DNA of 64,000 nucleotides. Origin: Martelella sp. HB161492 (GTDB taxonomy: Bacteria; Pseudomonadota; Alphaproteobacteria; Rhizobiales; Rhizobiaceae). The DNA is taken from contig NZ_JAATVV010000001.1 in assembly GCF_013184775.1 (NCBI RefSeq), positions 551,873 through 615,872 of the forward strand. Reading direction: 5' to 3'. The notes beneath the pieces are model-generated. The model saw only the letters and a list, made by a program, of their open reading frames with translations, was not told the origin of the DNA and did no database searches. Positions 24,889 through 34,315 of the stretch are shown here, one piece after another. A program made the position numbers and the translations under genes. The number at the start of each line of letters is the position of its first letter. Position 1 is the first letter of the stretch.

Positions 24889-26346
24889 ATGTATCTCGGC
24901 CTCGATCTCGGCACATCCGGCCTCAAAGCCATGCTGATCGACGACGCCCAGAAGGTGATTGCCAGCGCCGATGCGCCGCTCACCGTCCAGCGTCCCCATC
25001 ATGGCTGGTCCGAACAGAACCCGGCCGACTGGGTTGCCGCCTGCGAAGCCGCCGTCAGCCGGCTGCAGCAGCGCCACCCGGCGGAACTTGCCGCCGTCAC
25101 CGGTATCGGCCTTTCCGGCCACATGCATGGTGCAACGCTGCTGGATGCTTCCGGTGCGGTGCTGCGCCCCTGCATCATGTGGAATGATACCCGCAGCTTC
25201 GCCGAAGCGGCAGAACTCGATGCCGATCCGCGCTTCCGTGCGATTACCGGCAATATCGTCTTTCCGGGCTTCACCGCGCCGAAACTCGTCTGGGTGAAGA
25301 AGAACGAGCCGGCGCTTTTTGCCAGACTGGCCAAAGTGCTGCTGCCGAAGGACTATCTGCGCTACTGGCTGACCGGCGAATATATCTCCGAAATGTCGGA
25401 TTCGGCCGGCACATCCTGGCTCGACACCGCAAAGCGTGACTGGTCCGACGAACTGCTGGCCGCAACCGAGCTGAAGCGCGAGCAGATGCCGGCGCTGGTG
25501 GAAGGCTCCGCCCCCGGTGGCATATTGAAGGCGGCCCTTGCCTCGGAATGGGGCATGACCGGACCGGTCGTGGTTGCCGGCGGCGCTGGCGACAATGCAG
25601 CCTCCGCCTGCGGCATGGGCACGGTCAGGGATGGTTCGGCCTTCATCTCGCTCGGCACTTCCGGCGTCTTGTTCGCCGCCAATGACCGCTATCTGCCGAA
25701 GCCCGAAAGCGCCGTTCACGCCTTCTGCCATGCGCTGCCCGAAACCTGGCACCAGATGGGCGTGATCCTGTCGGCGACCGACGCGCTGAACTGGTATGCC
25801 CGCGTCACCGACAAGAGCCCGGCGGCGCTGACCGGCGAGATCGGCGAGACGCTGGTTGCCCCCGGCGACATCACCTTCCTGCCCTATCTTTCCGGTGAGC
25901 GCACGCCGCACAATGACGCGGCGATCCGCGGCGCCTTTATCGGTCTTGCCCATGAAAGCGACCGGGCGGCGCTGACCCGCGCCGTGCTGGAAGGCGTCAC
26001 CTTTGCCCTGCGTGACAGCCTCGAAGCGCTGAAATCGGCCGGCACTTCGCTCACCCGCATCACGGCCATCGGCGGCGGCTCACGCTCGCGCTACTGGCTG
26101 AAAGCCATCGCAACTGCGCTGGAACTGCCCGTCGAACTTCCCGCCGACGGCGATTTCGGCGCCGCCTTCGGTGCGGCCCGCCTGGGCCTCATCGCGGCAA
26201 CCGGCGCGGACCCGGTCGATGTCTGCACACCACCGGCCACCGCAGAAACAATCCTGCCGGAACCGGGTCTCACAGCCGCTTTCGAGGCGGCCTACCAGCG
26301 TTACCGGGCGCTTTACCCGGCGATCAAACCCCTGTCTGCCCTCTGA
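24889..26346 (+). CDS. xylB: Xylulokinase
   Basis: This kinase phosphorylates D-xylulose to xylulose 5-phosphate with ATP. It is a 485-residue FGGY kinase. YLGLDLGTSGLKAMLID is the first phosphate-binding loop, IGLSGHMHGATLLD and ILRPCIMWNDTR-type sequence follow, and AGGAGDNAASACGMG carries the catalytic Asp region. FLPYLSGERTPHNDAAIRGAF and ITAIGGGSRSRYWLKAIA complete the ATP site. The ATG has GGGAGGACAAC upstream. It lies between the LacI-type regulator and xylA in a typical rhizobial xylose locus. Confidence 0.96.
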   Translation: MYLGLDLGTSGLKAMLIDDAQKVIASADAPLTVQRPHHGWSEQNPADWVAACEAAVSRLQQRHPAELAAVTGIGLSGHMHGATLLDASGAVLRPCIMWNDTRSFAEAAELDADPRFRAITGNIVFPGFTAPKLVWVKKNEPALFARLAKVLLPKDYLRYWLTGEYISEMSDSAGTSWLDTAKRDWSDELLAATELKREQMPALVEGSAPGGILKAALASEWGMTGPVVVAGGAGDNAASACGMGTVRDGSAFISLGTSGVLFAANDRYLPKPESAVHAFCHALPETWHQMGVILSATDALNWYARVTDKSPAALTGEIGETLVAPGDITFLPYLSGERTPHNDAAIRGAFIGLAHESDRAALTRAVLEGVTFALRDSLEALKSAGTSLTRITAIGGGSRSRYWLKAIATALELPVELPADGDFGAAFGAARLGLIAATGADPVDVCTPPATAETILPEPGLTAAFEAAYQRYRALYPAIKPLSAL

Positions 26347-26364
26347 CATTGTCGTGTGACAATG
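26347..26364. promoter_or_regulatory. Inverted repeat between xylB and xylA
   Basis: CATTGTC-GTGT-GACAATG is a perfect 7-base inverted repeat that starts directly after the xylB stop and ends 39 bases before xylA. It could be an operator, or an mRNA hairpin that sets the xylA/xylB ratio. It is too short and has no U-run, so it is not a good terminator. Confidence 0.4.
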
Positions 26365-26403
26365 CACGTCCGCAACAGAATGAAACCTTAAAGGGAGAAA
26401 CCC

Positions 26404-27714
26404 ATGAGCACCGGATTTTTCGGCGATATCGCCAAGATCAAATATGAAGGCCCCGACAGCGACAATCCGCTGGCCTTCCGTTACTACAACCCTGATGAGG
26501 TCGTGCTTGGCAAGCGGATGGAAGACCATCTGCGCTTCGGCATCGCCTATTGGCACAGCCTGGCCTATGAAGGTCTCGACCCGTTTGGCGGCCGCACCTT
26601 CGACCGTCCGTGGTATGACGGCGGCATGGACAAGGCCAAGCTCAAGGCCGACGTTGCCTTCGAACTCTTCACCCTGCTCGGCGCCCCCTTCTACTGCTTC
26701 CACGATGTGGACGTCCGCCCGGAAGGCGCAACCTTCGCCGAAAGCACGAAGAACCTGAACGAGATCGTCGATTATTTCGCTCAGAAGCAGGAAGAAACCG
26801 GCGTCAAGCTTTTGTGGGGCACGGCCAACCTGTTCGGCAATCGCCGCTTCATGGCTGGTGCTGCAACCAATCCGGATCCGGACGTCTTTGCCTATTCGGC
26901 CGCGACCATCAAGACCTGCATGGACGCCACGATGAAGCTCGGCGGTCAGAACTATGTTCTGTGGGGCGGTCGTGAAGGCTATGAAACGCTGCTGAACACC
27001 GATCTGGCCCATGAATATGACCAGATGGCCCGCATGCTGCACATGGTTGTCGAATACAAGCACAAGATCGGCTTCAAGGGCGCGATCCTGGTGGAACCGA
27101 AGCCGCAGGAGCCCTCCAAGCATCAGTATGACTTCGACGTCGCCACGGTTTACGGCTTCCTGAAGAAATACGGCCTGGAAAACGAAGTGAAGGTCAATAT
27201 CGAACAGGGTCACGCCATCCTGGCCGGTCACACCTTCGAGCATGAGCTGGCCATGGCCCGCACGCTCGGCATTTTCGGCTCCGTCGACATGAACCGCAAC
27301 GACTATCAGTCCGGCTGGGATACCGACCAGTTCCCGAACAATGTTCCCGAACTGGCTCTCGCCTATTACCAGGTTCTGATGGCTGGCGGCTTCACCACCG
27401 GCGGCTCCAACTTCGACAGCAAGCTGCGCCGTCAGTCGATCGATGCCGAAGACCTGCTCTACGGCCATATCGGCGGCATGGACACCTGCGCTCGCGGCCT
27501 GAAGGCTGCCGCTCAGATGATCGAGGACAAGGCGCTTTCCGGCCCGCTCGCTGAACGCTATGCCGGCTGGGACAAGCCCGTCGCCAAGAAGATGCTGGCT
27601 GGCGAAATGACGCTCGCAGACATTGCCGACATGGTTGAAAAGGACAACATCAACCCGCAGCCGAAATCCGGCCGCCAGGAATATCTGGAAAACATCGTCA
27701 ACAAATACGTCTGA
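26404..27714 (+). CDS. xylA: Xylose isomerase
   Basis: This enzyme converts D-xylose to D-xylulose with two divalent metals. It is a 436-residue class II enzyme. FCFHDVD-type sequence ([12 protein letters not shown]) gives the ring-opening His/Asp pair. [38 protein letters not shown] and [20 protein letters not shown] carry the Glu, His and Asp metal ligands. [17 protein letters not shown] is another signature. AAAGGGAGAAACCC precedes the ATG. A hairpin terminator follows. Confidence 0.97.
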   Translation: MSTGFFGDIAKIKYEGPDSDNPLAFRYYNPDEVVLGKRMEDHLRFGIAYWHSLAYEGLDPFGGRTFDRPWYDGGMDKAKLKADVAFELFTLLGAPFYCFHDVDVRPEGATFAESTKNLNEIVDYFAQKQEETGVKLLWGTANLFGNRRFMAGAATNPDPDVFAYSAATIKTCMDATMKLGGQNYVLWGGREGYETLLNTDLAHEYDQMARMLHMVVEYKHKIGFKGAILVEPKPQEPSKHQYDFDVATVYGFLKKYGLENEVKVNIEQGHAILAGHTFEHELAMARTLGIFGSVDMNRNDYQSGWDTDQFPNNVPELALAYYQVLMAGGFTTGGSNFDSKLRRQSIDAEDLLYGHIGGMDTCARGLKAAAQMIEDKALSGPLAERYAGWDKPVAKKMLAGEMTLADIADMVEKDNINPQPKSGRQEYLENIVNKYV

Positions 27715-27746
27715 GACCAGACGCATCCATCGATGTGGGAATGACA

Positions 27747-27773
27747 GGCCGGGGGGTGAAAACGCCCCGGTTT
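27747..27773 (+). terminator. Terminator after xylA
   Basis: CCGGGG pairs with CCCCGG around a GGTGAAAACG loop, followed by TTT. It lies 33 bases after the xylA stop. Confidence 0.6.
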
Positions 27774-27811
27774 GCTGTATTGACGAACCGACCAGCCCCC
27801 TCTGACATCAT

Positions 27812-27917
27812 GCCTGTGCTTGGTCCACAGGCATCCAGCGGACATGCGTGGGCACGGAGAACGGCTCTTTCTATTCAATATCTGCTGAAGCTGGATCCCC
27901 GCGACAAACGCGAGGAT
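27812..27917. repeat. Intergenic hairpin element, rhizobial repeat-like
   Basis: It holds two hairpins: GCCTGTG...CACAGGC (27812-27832) and ATCCCCGCG-acaaa-CGCGAGGAT (27895-27917, one mismatch). The second string closely resembles the GATCCCCGCGACAAGCGCGGGGATGAC element that I recall as a common dispersed intergenic repeat in rhizobia. Membership in a repeat family is inference, since only one copy is visible here. Confidence 0.4.
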
Positions 27918-27994
27918 GACGACAGAGGGGGCGGACTATTCCACCCCGAACAGAAAATCTGAATGACTTTGTCAGCGCCCCGTTTTTACCCCCC

Positions 27995-29227
27995 TCAAAA
28001 CGCAGTGAACACACCGATCACCAGGGCATTGGCGAGGTCGACAAAGAAGGCGGAGACCAGCGGCAGGACGATGAAGGCCAGCGGTGCGGGCCCGTAATGC
28101 TTGGTCACCGATGACATGTTGGCTATCGCCGTCGGCGTCGCGCCCAACGTGAAACCGGCGACGCCGGCTGATAGCACGGCTGCGGTGTAATCCCGCCCGG
28201 CAAGCCGGAAGAAGACCAGCAGAATGAACAGGGCGGTGATGACGACCTGCAGCATGAGAACAGCAATCAGCGGACCGCCGAGACCGGCAAGCGTCCAGAG
28301 CTGCATGCTCATCAGCGACATCGCCAGAAAGATCGACAGCGAATAGTCGGAAATCAGGGCCAGCGCCTTGGTGCGGGACGGCCATTCAAGCTTCGGCATG
28401 AAACGCGGCACCGTGTTCGACAGAAAAATCGCCATCAGCAGGCAGGAGACGAAGGCGGGGAGTCTCACGCCCGTTCTTGCGATCAGTCCGTCAAGGCCAT
28501 AGCCCAGCATGATGGCGATGTTGGTCACCAGCAGCGCCCGGATCAGGCTGACATGATTGATGGCACGGTGCTCCGGCCGGTCCTCATAGCCAATGCCCAC
28601 CAATTCGGCAGAAACCGCCTCCGTCGCCGGCGTTAGTCGGTTGCGCTCGATCAGCAGCTTGGCCAAAGGCCCGCCGAGGAAGGATGCGACGACAAGACCG
28701 AGCGTAGCGGCGGCAATACCGACCTCGCTCGCTGCAGTGAAGCCGGTCTTTTCGGCAATGGTCGGCCCCCAGGCGATCGCCGTGCCGTGGCCGCCGATCA
28801 GCGAGGCCGAGCCCAAAAGCACGCCGATATCGGCTGGCAGGCCGAAGGCAAGCGCGCCGATAAGCCCGACAATATTCTGGACGAGGATAAAGCCAAGCGT
28901 GACGGCCAGCAGGATGGCGAGCAGCCGGCCGCCCGATACCAGATCGGAAAGCCGCGCATTGAGGCCAATCGTGGTGAAGAACACCACCAGAAGCTCGTCC
29001 CGCGTGTCGAGTGTGAAGGAAATCTCGACATGAAAGAAGCCGTAGATCGCCCAGGTGACAAGCGCGACGGCAAGTCCGCCAGCGACCGGCTCTGGAATGT
29101 TGAAATTGCGCAGAAATGCGATTCTGCGGGTCAGAAGCGCACCGAGAAAGAACACCACCATGCCGATTGTCAGCGCCTGAAAATCGGGAATGACTAACTG
29201 GCTCGCAGTCACTTCGTCCATCGGCAA
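27995..29227 (-). CDS. gltS: Sodium/glutamate symporter
   Basis: A 410-residue inner-membrane protein with ten or more hydrophobic helices. The two inverted halves carry GltS hallmarks: NIPEPVAGGL, VVFFTTIGLNARLSDL, GSASLIGGHGTAIAWGPT in the first half and GVAGFTLGATPTAIANM in the second. It imports glutamate with sodium. RBS details are weak, but the N-terminus MPMDEVTASQLVIPDFQAL is family-like. A TSUP-family gene lies upstream in the same direction, 67 bases away. It is separated from xylA by a terminator and a repeat-like element. Confidence 0.9.
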   Translation of the reverse strand: MPMDEVTASQLVIPDFQALTIGMVVFFLGALLTRRIAFLRNFNIPEPVAGGLAVALVTWAIYGFFHVEISFTLDTRDELLVVFFTTIGLNARLSDLVSGGRLLAILLAVTLGFILVQNIVGLIGALAFGLPADIGVLLGSASLIGGHGTAIAWGPTIAEKTGFTAASEVGIAAATLGLVVASFLGGPLAKLLIERNRLTPATEAVSAELVGIGYEDRPEHRAINHVSLIRALLVTNIAIMLGYGLDGLIARTGVRLPAFVSCLLMAIFLSNTVPRFMPKLEWPSRTKALALISDYSLSIFLAMSLMSMQLWTLAGLGGPLIAVLMLQVVITALFILLVFFRLAGRDYTAAVLSAGVAGFTLGATPTAIANMSSVTKHYGPAPLAFIVLPLVSAFFVDLANALVIGVFTAF

Positions 29228-29294
29228 TCCCCCCGGCCCGAAATAGAACTGCCCGGAAGCCTAACGCCACCAGCCGCTAAAGAAAAGCACCGGC

Positions 29295-30041
29295 CTAGCC
29301 GGCGGAAAGCATCTCCATCACACCGCGTGCCAGCAGAATGACGGAAAGAATCAGCAGCATAGACTGGATCACCCGCATGTAGATGGCTTCCGGCAGGATC
29401 TTCGTCAGGGCGCGGCCGAAGAAGGTGCCGATAATGCCGGTTGCGGCGAGGCCTGCAATCAGCCACCAGTTCAGCCCGTCGAGCTGGCCGATGGCATAAT
29501 AGGCAGGCAGCTTGACCAGATTGCCGATGGCGAATGATATCGCCACCGTGCCGGCAAATTCGAGCTTCGGCAGCCGCTGCGGCAGGAGATAGGCCTGGGA
29601 GGGCGGCGCGCCGGAATGGGTGATGAAGCTGGCAATGCCCGTCAGCGTGCCCCAGAAGATGCCCGGCAGGATCCGCGCCTGGTGTTTTTCCTGCTGCTTG
29701 CGCTTGAGCCAGGCACGGGCGCAGTACCAGACACCGATCAACCCGGTGAAGATCAGCAGTGCCCATTCCGGCGTATAGGGCGTGATCAGCGTGGCAATGG
29801 CAACGCCAAGCAGGATGGACGGCGTCAGAATGAGGACATTCCGCTTCGAAAAACTCTTGCGATAGAGATAGACCCCGATCCAGTCGGTGACGATATAGAC
29901 CGGCAGCAGGATCGCAGCGGCCTTCACCGGGTTCATGTAAAGCGCCAGAAACGGCACTGAAATCGCCGCCGCCGAGGCCAGCCCGCCCTTCGACATGCCA
30001 ACGATCAGCGCTGCAGCGAGAAGAAGAATATCCTGTGTCAC
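29295..30041 (-). CDS. TSUP/TauE-SafE family membrane permease
   Basis: A protein of about 248 residues with roughly eight membrane helices and the family glycine-rich motif VGMSKGGLASAAA near the N-terminus. A second motif, GIASFITHSGAPPSQAYLLPQ, lies in the middle. Members move sulfite, sulfonates or small organic acids across the inner membrane; the substrate here is unknown. I chose the GTG at 30041 because GGAAGGA stands 6 bases before it and the hydrophobic segment starts at once. A longer open frame to 30179 adds a non-conserved arginine/proline-rich stretch. It may be cotranscribed with gltS. Confidence 0.82.
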   Translation of the reverse strand: MTQDILLLAAALIVGMSKGGLASAAAISVPFLALYMNPVKAAAILLPVYIVTDWIGVYLYRKSFSKRNVLILTPSILLGVAIATLITPYTPEWALLIFTGLIGVWYCARAWLKRKQQEKHQARILPGIFWGTLTGIASFITHSGAPPSQAYLLPQRLPKLEFAGTVAISFAIGNLVKLPAYYAIGQLDGLNWWLIAGLAATGIIGTFFGRALTKILPEAIYMRVIQSMLLILSVILLARGVMEMLSAG

Positions 30042-30278
30042 CTTCCGTCCTTCCGCCCGGACGCCGCAGCATGGATGCGCAGCGGGATGTTTCGGCTCAT
30101 CATGGGCCTGTCCTGTTCTTTTTACCTGTCCCTCCAAACTTGTCCTTTTTCCGGGAAATGGAACAGGCCGCTTCAGCAAAGCTGTTTTCGAAAATATCGA
30201 ACAACCCGCCTTTCAGTGTCTCAGCTGCGCGCGCCACACCGGCACGGCTTGCCCCGGCGATCACTTCATGCTTTCCTC

Positions 30279-30292
30279 CGGCAACGTTACAG
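30279..30292. promoter_or_regulatory. Degenerate copy of the CTGTAACGTTACAG operator
   Basis: CGGCAACGTTACAG keeps the right half and centre of the palindrome that is perfect at 32615 and 37890. It lies 36 bases upstream of the sugar isomerase/epimerase start. Weak binding by the same LacI-family regulator is plausible but unproven. Confidence 0.4.
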
Positions 30293-30327
30293 CCCGCCAA
30301 GGAAATACGGGTTGAGGGAGATAAATC

Positions 30328-31380
30328 ATGAAAACGATCAAGGGTCCGGGGATATTTCTCGGCCAGTTCGCCAGCGATGAAGCCCCGTTCGACAGCTGGG
30401 ACGCTATTACCAAATGGGCCGCCGACTGCGGCTATAAGGGCGTTCAGGTGCCGACCTGGGCAAGCCAGCTGATAGATCTGGAGAAAGCCGCCGGCTCAAA
30501 AACCTATTGTGATGAATTTGCCGGCCTGGCGCGCGAAAACGGTGTCGAAGTGACCGAGCTTTCGACCCATCTCCAGGGCCAGCTGGTGGCGGTGCACCCG
30601 GCCTATGACGAAGCTTTTGACGGCTTTGCCGCAGCGCATGTGCGCGGCAATCCGAAGGCGCGGCAGCAATGGGCGGTGGAGCAGGTCAAGCTGGCGCTGA
30701 AGGCCTCGAAAAATCTCGGACTGACGGAACATGCCACCTTTTCCGGTGCGCTGGCCTGGCCGTTTCTCTATCCCTGGCCGCAGCGCCCGGCCGGCCTCAT
30801 CGAGGCCGCCTTTGACGAGCTGGCGCGCCGCTGGCGGCCGATCCTCGATTTCGCCGACGAAAACGGCGTCGATCTCTGCTACGAGATCCATCCCGGCGAG
30901 GACCTGCATGACGGGGCCACATTCGAGATGTTTCTCGACCGGCTCGGCCAGCACAGCCGCGCCAACATGTTATACGACCCATCGCATTACGTGCTGCAAT
31001 GCCTTGATTATCTTGATAATATCGACATATACAAGGATCGAATCAAGATGTTTCACGTCAAGGATGCCGAGTTCAACCCGACCGGGCGGCAGGGCGTCTA
31101 TGGCGGCTATCAGTCCTGGATCGACAGGGCGGGCCGGTTCCGTTCGCTCGGCGATGGCCAGGTCGATTTCGCCGCAATCTTTTCCAAGTTGGCCGCCAAT
31201 GATTTCGACGGCTGGGCCGTGGTCGAGTGGGAATGCTGCCTGAAGCACCCGGAAGACGGCGCCCGCGAGGGGGCCGAATTCGTCAGGCACCACATCATCC
31301 GCGTCACCGACAAGGCTTTTGACGATTTCGCCGGTTCCGGCTCCGATGACGCCGCCAACCGCCGCATGCTGGGAATTTAA
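30328..31380 (+). CDS. Sugar phosphate isomerase/epimerase family protein (TIM barrel)
   Basis: A 350-residue xylose-isomerase-like TIM-barrel protein: GYKGVQVPTW, GVEVTELSTHLQGQLVAVHP, NGVDLCYEIHPGEDLHDG, NMLYDPSHYVLQCLDYLDNI, KMFHVKDAEFNPTG, and GWAVVEWECCLKHPEDGAREG. The Glu, Asp/His and terminal Glu positions fit a divalent-metal site. It is paired with a Gfo/Idh/MocA oxidoreductase 11 bases downstream, a common pairing in catabolism of rare sugars, inositols or 3-keto-glycosides. The exact substrate is unknown. GGGAGATAAATC precedes the ATG. Confidence 0.86.
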   Translation: MKTIKGPGIFLGQFASDEAPFDSWDAITKWAADCGYKGVQVPTWASQLIDLEKAAGSKTYCDEFAGLARENGVEVTELSTHLQGQLVAVHPAYDEAFDGFAAAHVRGNPKARQQWAVEQVKLALKASKNLGLTEHATFSGALAWPFLYPWPQRPAGLIEAAFDELARRWRPILDFADENGVDLCYEIHPGEDLHDGATFEMFLDRLGQHSRANMLYDPSHYVLQCLDYLDNIDIYKDRIKMFHVKDAEFNPTGRQGVYGGYQSWIDRAGRFRSLGDGQVDFAAIFSKLAANDFDGWAVVEWECCLKHPEDGAREGAEFVRHHIIRVTDKAFDDFAGSGSDDAANRRMLGI

Positions 31381-31391
31381 GGGAGAATCCG

Positions 31392-32570
31392 ATGGTCATT
31401 GAAGCATCGAGGAATGAAGCGAGCCGACGCATCCGGCTTGGCATGGTGGGCGGCGGCGCGGACGCCTTTATCGGCGCCGTGCATCGCATGGCCGCCCGGC
31501 TTGATGACCACTTCACCCTCGTCGCCGGCGCCCTTTCCTCGACGCCCGAAAAGGCGATCGCCTCCGGGCACGCACTGGGGCTTGACCGCGTTTACGGCAC
31601 GTTTACGGAGATGGCCGAGGCCGAGGCCGCACGCGAAGACGGGATCGAGGCGGTCGCCATCGTCACACCCAACCACATGCATTTCGCCCCGGCAAAGGCC
31701 TTCCTCGAAAAGGGCATCCATGTCATCTGCGACAAGCCGGTGACCGCGACGCTGGACGAGGCCAAAGCCCTGAAGGCCATCGCCGACAAGGCCGATGCGC
31801 TGTTCATCCTCACCCATAACTATACCGGCTACCCCATGGTGCGTCAGGCCCGCGCCATGGTGGCGGACGGGCTTCTCGGGCCGATCCGGCTGGTGCAGGT
31901 GGAATATGCGCAGGACTGGCTGACCGAACCGGTGGAACAGCAGGGATCGAAACAGGCCGAATGGCGCACCGACCCCAAGCGGGCCGGCGCCGGCGGCGCG
32001 CTTGGCGATATCGGCACCCACGCCTTCAACCTCGCCAGTTTCGTCTCGGGGCTGACGCTCGACAGCCTTGCCGCCGATCTCGACCATTTCGTCCCGGGCC
32101 GGCTGCTTGATGACAATGCCCATGTAATGCTGCGCTTTGCCGAGAAGAACGGTGTCTCGGCCAAGGGCATGCTGTGGGCAAGTCAGGTGGCGCCGGGCAA
32201 TGAGAATGCGCTGACCTTGCGCGTCTACGGCACCAAAGGCGGGCTCGCCTTCGATCAGGAACATCCCAACCAGCTCTGGTACACGCCGTTCGGCGCGGAA
32301 AAGCGGCTGATCACCCGCAATGGTGCCGGTGCTGGCGGCGAAGCGGCACGGGTGTCGCGCGTTCCGGCCGGCCACCCGGAGGGCTATCTCGAGGCCTTCG
32401 CCACGCTCTACAGCGAGGCAGCCCTTGCGATCGCAGCCTTCAGGGATGGCACAACCGCGCCTGAAGCCATCTACCCGACCCTTGGCGACGGGCTTACCGG
32501 TCTTGCCTTTGTCGATGCCTGCCTGCGCTCGGCAGCGGCAAACGGCGCCTGGACCTCCCCGGTCCTCTGA
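31392..32570 (+). CDS. Gfo/Idh/MocA family oxidoreductase
   Basis: A 392-residue NAD(P)-dependent dehydrogenase. The Rossmann fingerprint is IRLGMVGGGADAFIGAVHRMA. The catalytic Lys lies in GIHVICDKPVTATLDEA (DKP variant of EKP). AGGALGDIGTHAFNLASF carries the Asp/His pair of the active site. It is the second gene of a two-gene operon with the upstream isomerase/epimerase, with AAGGGAGAATCCG before the ATG. The pair probably oxidises and rearranges one sugar or glycoside. Whether it acts on beta-glucoside products is a guess from the shared operator-like site. Confidence 0.87.
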   Translation: MVIEASRNEASRRIRLGMVGGGADAFIGAVHRMAARLDDHFTLVAGALSSTPEKAIASGHALGLDRVYGTFTEMAEAEAAREDGIEAVAIVTPNHMHFAPAKAFLEKGIHVICDKPVTATLDEAKALKAIADKADALFILTHNYTGYPMVRQARAMVADGLLGPIRLVQVEYAQDWLTEPVEQQGSKQAEWRTDPKRAGAGGALGDIGTHAFNLASFVSGLTLDSLAADLDHFVPGRLLDDNAHVMLRFAEKNGVSAKGMLWASQVAPGNENALTLRVYGTKGGLAFDQEHPNQLWYTPFGAEKRLITRNGAGAGGEAARVSRVPAGHPEGYLEAFATLYSEAALAIAAFRDGTTAPEAIYPTLGDGLTGLAFVDACLRSAAANGAWTSPVL

Positions 32571-32614
32571 TTTCAGAAGCCTGCGGCAAAGCGGCAACGG
32601 CCACGGACAATTTG

Positions 32615-32628
32615 CTGTAACGTTACAG
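32615..32628. promoter_or_regulatory. Perfect LacI-type operator upstream of the GH1 gene
   Basis: CTGTAACGTTACAG is a perfect 14-base palindrome with the central CG typical of LacI-family operators. It is 238 bases upstream of the beta-glucosidase start. GGACAA and TTGTCC flank it and extend the symmetry imperfectly. The same string occurs at 37890-37903. Confidence 0.7.
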
Positions 32629-32866
32629 TTTGTCCGTCTGGCCGCTGTACAGACATGTTATTGTCGCCTAAAACGACCTCCAACCATGATCGGGCCCGCG
32701 ACGCATTGTCAGGATGCGGCTTCTGCCGGGCGCGAATGGGGTGCGCCGGCGCGACAGCGGCATGGCTTGTCGCGTGGCCTTTGCGCTCCACATTCCCCCG
32801 AAAGCCAGAGACAAGACCCGGCTTCAAGGTTCAGCACAGCCGGGACGACAAGAAGGATAGCTGAGA

Positions 32867-34240
32867 ATGATTGATCCCAAGATCCTTGCCGGACGTTTCC
32901 CGGACGACTTCCTCTTCGGGGTCGCCACCGCCTCCTACCAGATCGAGGGTGCCGCGCGCGAGGATGGCCGCAAACCATCCATCTGGGATGCATTCTGCAA
33001 CATGCCAGGCCGGGTCTATGGCCGCCATAACGGCGATGTCGCCTGCGATCATTACCACCGCCTGGAAGAGGATCTCGACATGATCCGCGATCTTGGCATG
33101 GAGGCCTACCGCTTTTCCATTGCCTGGCCGCGCATCATTCCCGATGGCCGCGGACCGGTGAACGAGGCCGGGCTGGATTTCTATGACCGGCTGCTGGATG
33201 GCTGCAAGGCGCGCGGGCTGAAGACCTTTGCCACGCTCTATCACTGGGACCTGCCGCTGACGCTTGCCGGTGACGGCGGCTGGACGGCCCGCTCGACCGC
33301 CTATGCCTATCAGCGCTACGTCCAGACCGTGATGAAGCGCCTTGGCGACCGCATCGATACGGCCGCCACCTTCAACGAGCCCTGGTGCGTGGTCTGGCTC
33401 AGCCATCTTTACGGCATTCATGCGCCGGGTGAGGCCAATATGGATGCAGCGCTTGCCGCCCTCCACACGGTCAATCTCGCCCATGGCCTCGGCGTCGAGG
33501 CGATCCGCAGCGAAGCGCCCGATGTCAAAGCCGGCATCGTCTGCAATGCCACCGCCGTTGTCGCTGCCTCCGACAGTGCTGCGGATCAGGCAGCCTGGGA
33601 GCGCGCCTTCCAGTTCAACAATGGCGCCTTCTTCGATCCGATCTTCAAGGGCGAATATCCGGACGCGTTCATGGCCGCACTCGGCCATCGCATGCCGACA
33701 ATCGAGAACGACGATCTGGCGCTGATTTCACAGAAGCTCGACTGGTGGGGCCTGAACTATTACACGCCGGAACGCGTCGCCGATGACCCGCGCGAAGGCG
33801 CTGAGTTTCCGGCTGTGAAGAAGATGCCCGCCGTCAATCAGGTCTTCACCGATATCGGCTGGGAGGTCTTCGCCCCGGCGCTCGGCGACCTGACCAGAAC
33901 GCTCTATGCGCGCTACGACCTTCCCGAGGTCTACATCACCGAAAACGGTTCCTGCTACAATATGGAACCGGTTGACGGCGTTGTCGACGACCTGCCGCGT
34001 ACGGAATATTTCGCTGACCATATTTCGGTGGTGGCCGACCTTATCGATGAGGGCATTCCGCTGAAGGGCTATTTCGCCTGGAGCCTGATGGACAATCTCG
34101 AATGGGCCGAAGGCTACAAAATGCGCTTTGGCATCGTTTTCGTCGATTACGAGACGCAGGAACGCACGGTCAAGAATTCCGGCAAATGGTATTCGGCGCT
34201 TGCATCGCAATTCCGCAAGGAAAACATCAAGGCCGCCTGA
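32867..34240 (+). CDS. Beta-glucosidase, glycoside hydrolase family 1
   Basis: A 457-residue retaining beta-glycosidase of complete length. FLFGVATASYQIEGAA is the N-terminal GH1 signature. TFNEPW carries the acid/base Glu171 and YITENG carries the nucleophile Glu359. FAWSLMDNLEWAEGYKMRFG is the conserved C-terminal loop. There is no signal peptide, so it acts on imported beta-glucosides such as cellobiose. AAGGATAGCTGAGA precedes the ATG. The 296-base upstream gap holds the LacI-type operator and no other gene. The linkage to GH94 and TRAP genes through the same operator suggests a shared beta-glucoside regulon. Confidence 0.95.
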   Translation: MIDPKILAGRFPDDFLFGVATASYQIEGAAREDGRKPSIWDAFCNMPGRVYGRHNGDVACDHYHRLEEDLDMIRDLGMEAYRFSIAWPRIIPDGRGPVNEAGLDFYDRLLDGCKARGLKTFATLYHWDLPLTLAGDGGWTARSTAYAYQRYVQTVMKRLGDRIDTAATFNEPWCVVWLSHLYGIHAPGEANMDAALAALHTVNLAHGLGVEAIRSEAPDVKAGIVCNATAVVAASDSAADQAAWERAFQFNNGAFFDPIFKGEYPDAFMAALGHRMPTIENDDLALISQKLDWWGLNYYTPERVADDPREGAEFPAVKKMPAVNQVFTDIGWEVFAPALGDLTRTLYARYDLPEVYITENGSCYNMEPVDGVVDDLPRTEYFADHISVVADLIDEGIPLKGYFAWSLMDNLEWAEGYKMRFGIVFVDYETQERTVKNSGKWYSALASQFRKENIKAA

Positions 34241-34315
34241 GCCTTTGTGCATGATCCGCCCGGCGCCAAGCGCGGGGCGGATGGAAAGACATGGGAAAAC
34301 GCCGATATCAACAGG

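Noticed and set aside
26080..27726. A 548-codon minus-strand frame opposite xylA
   Set aside because: Antisense shadow of an unmistakable xylose isomerase.
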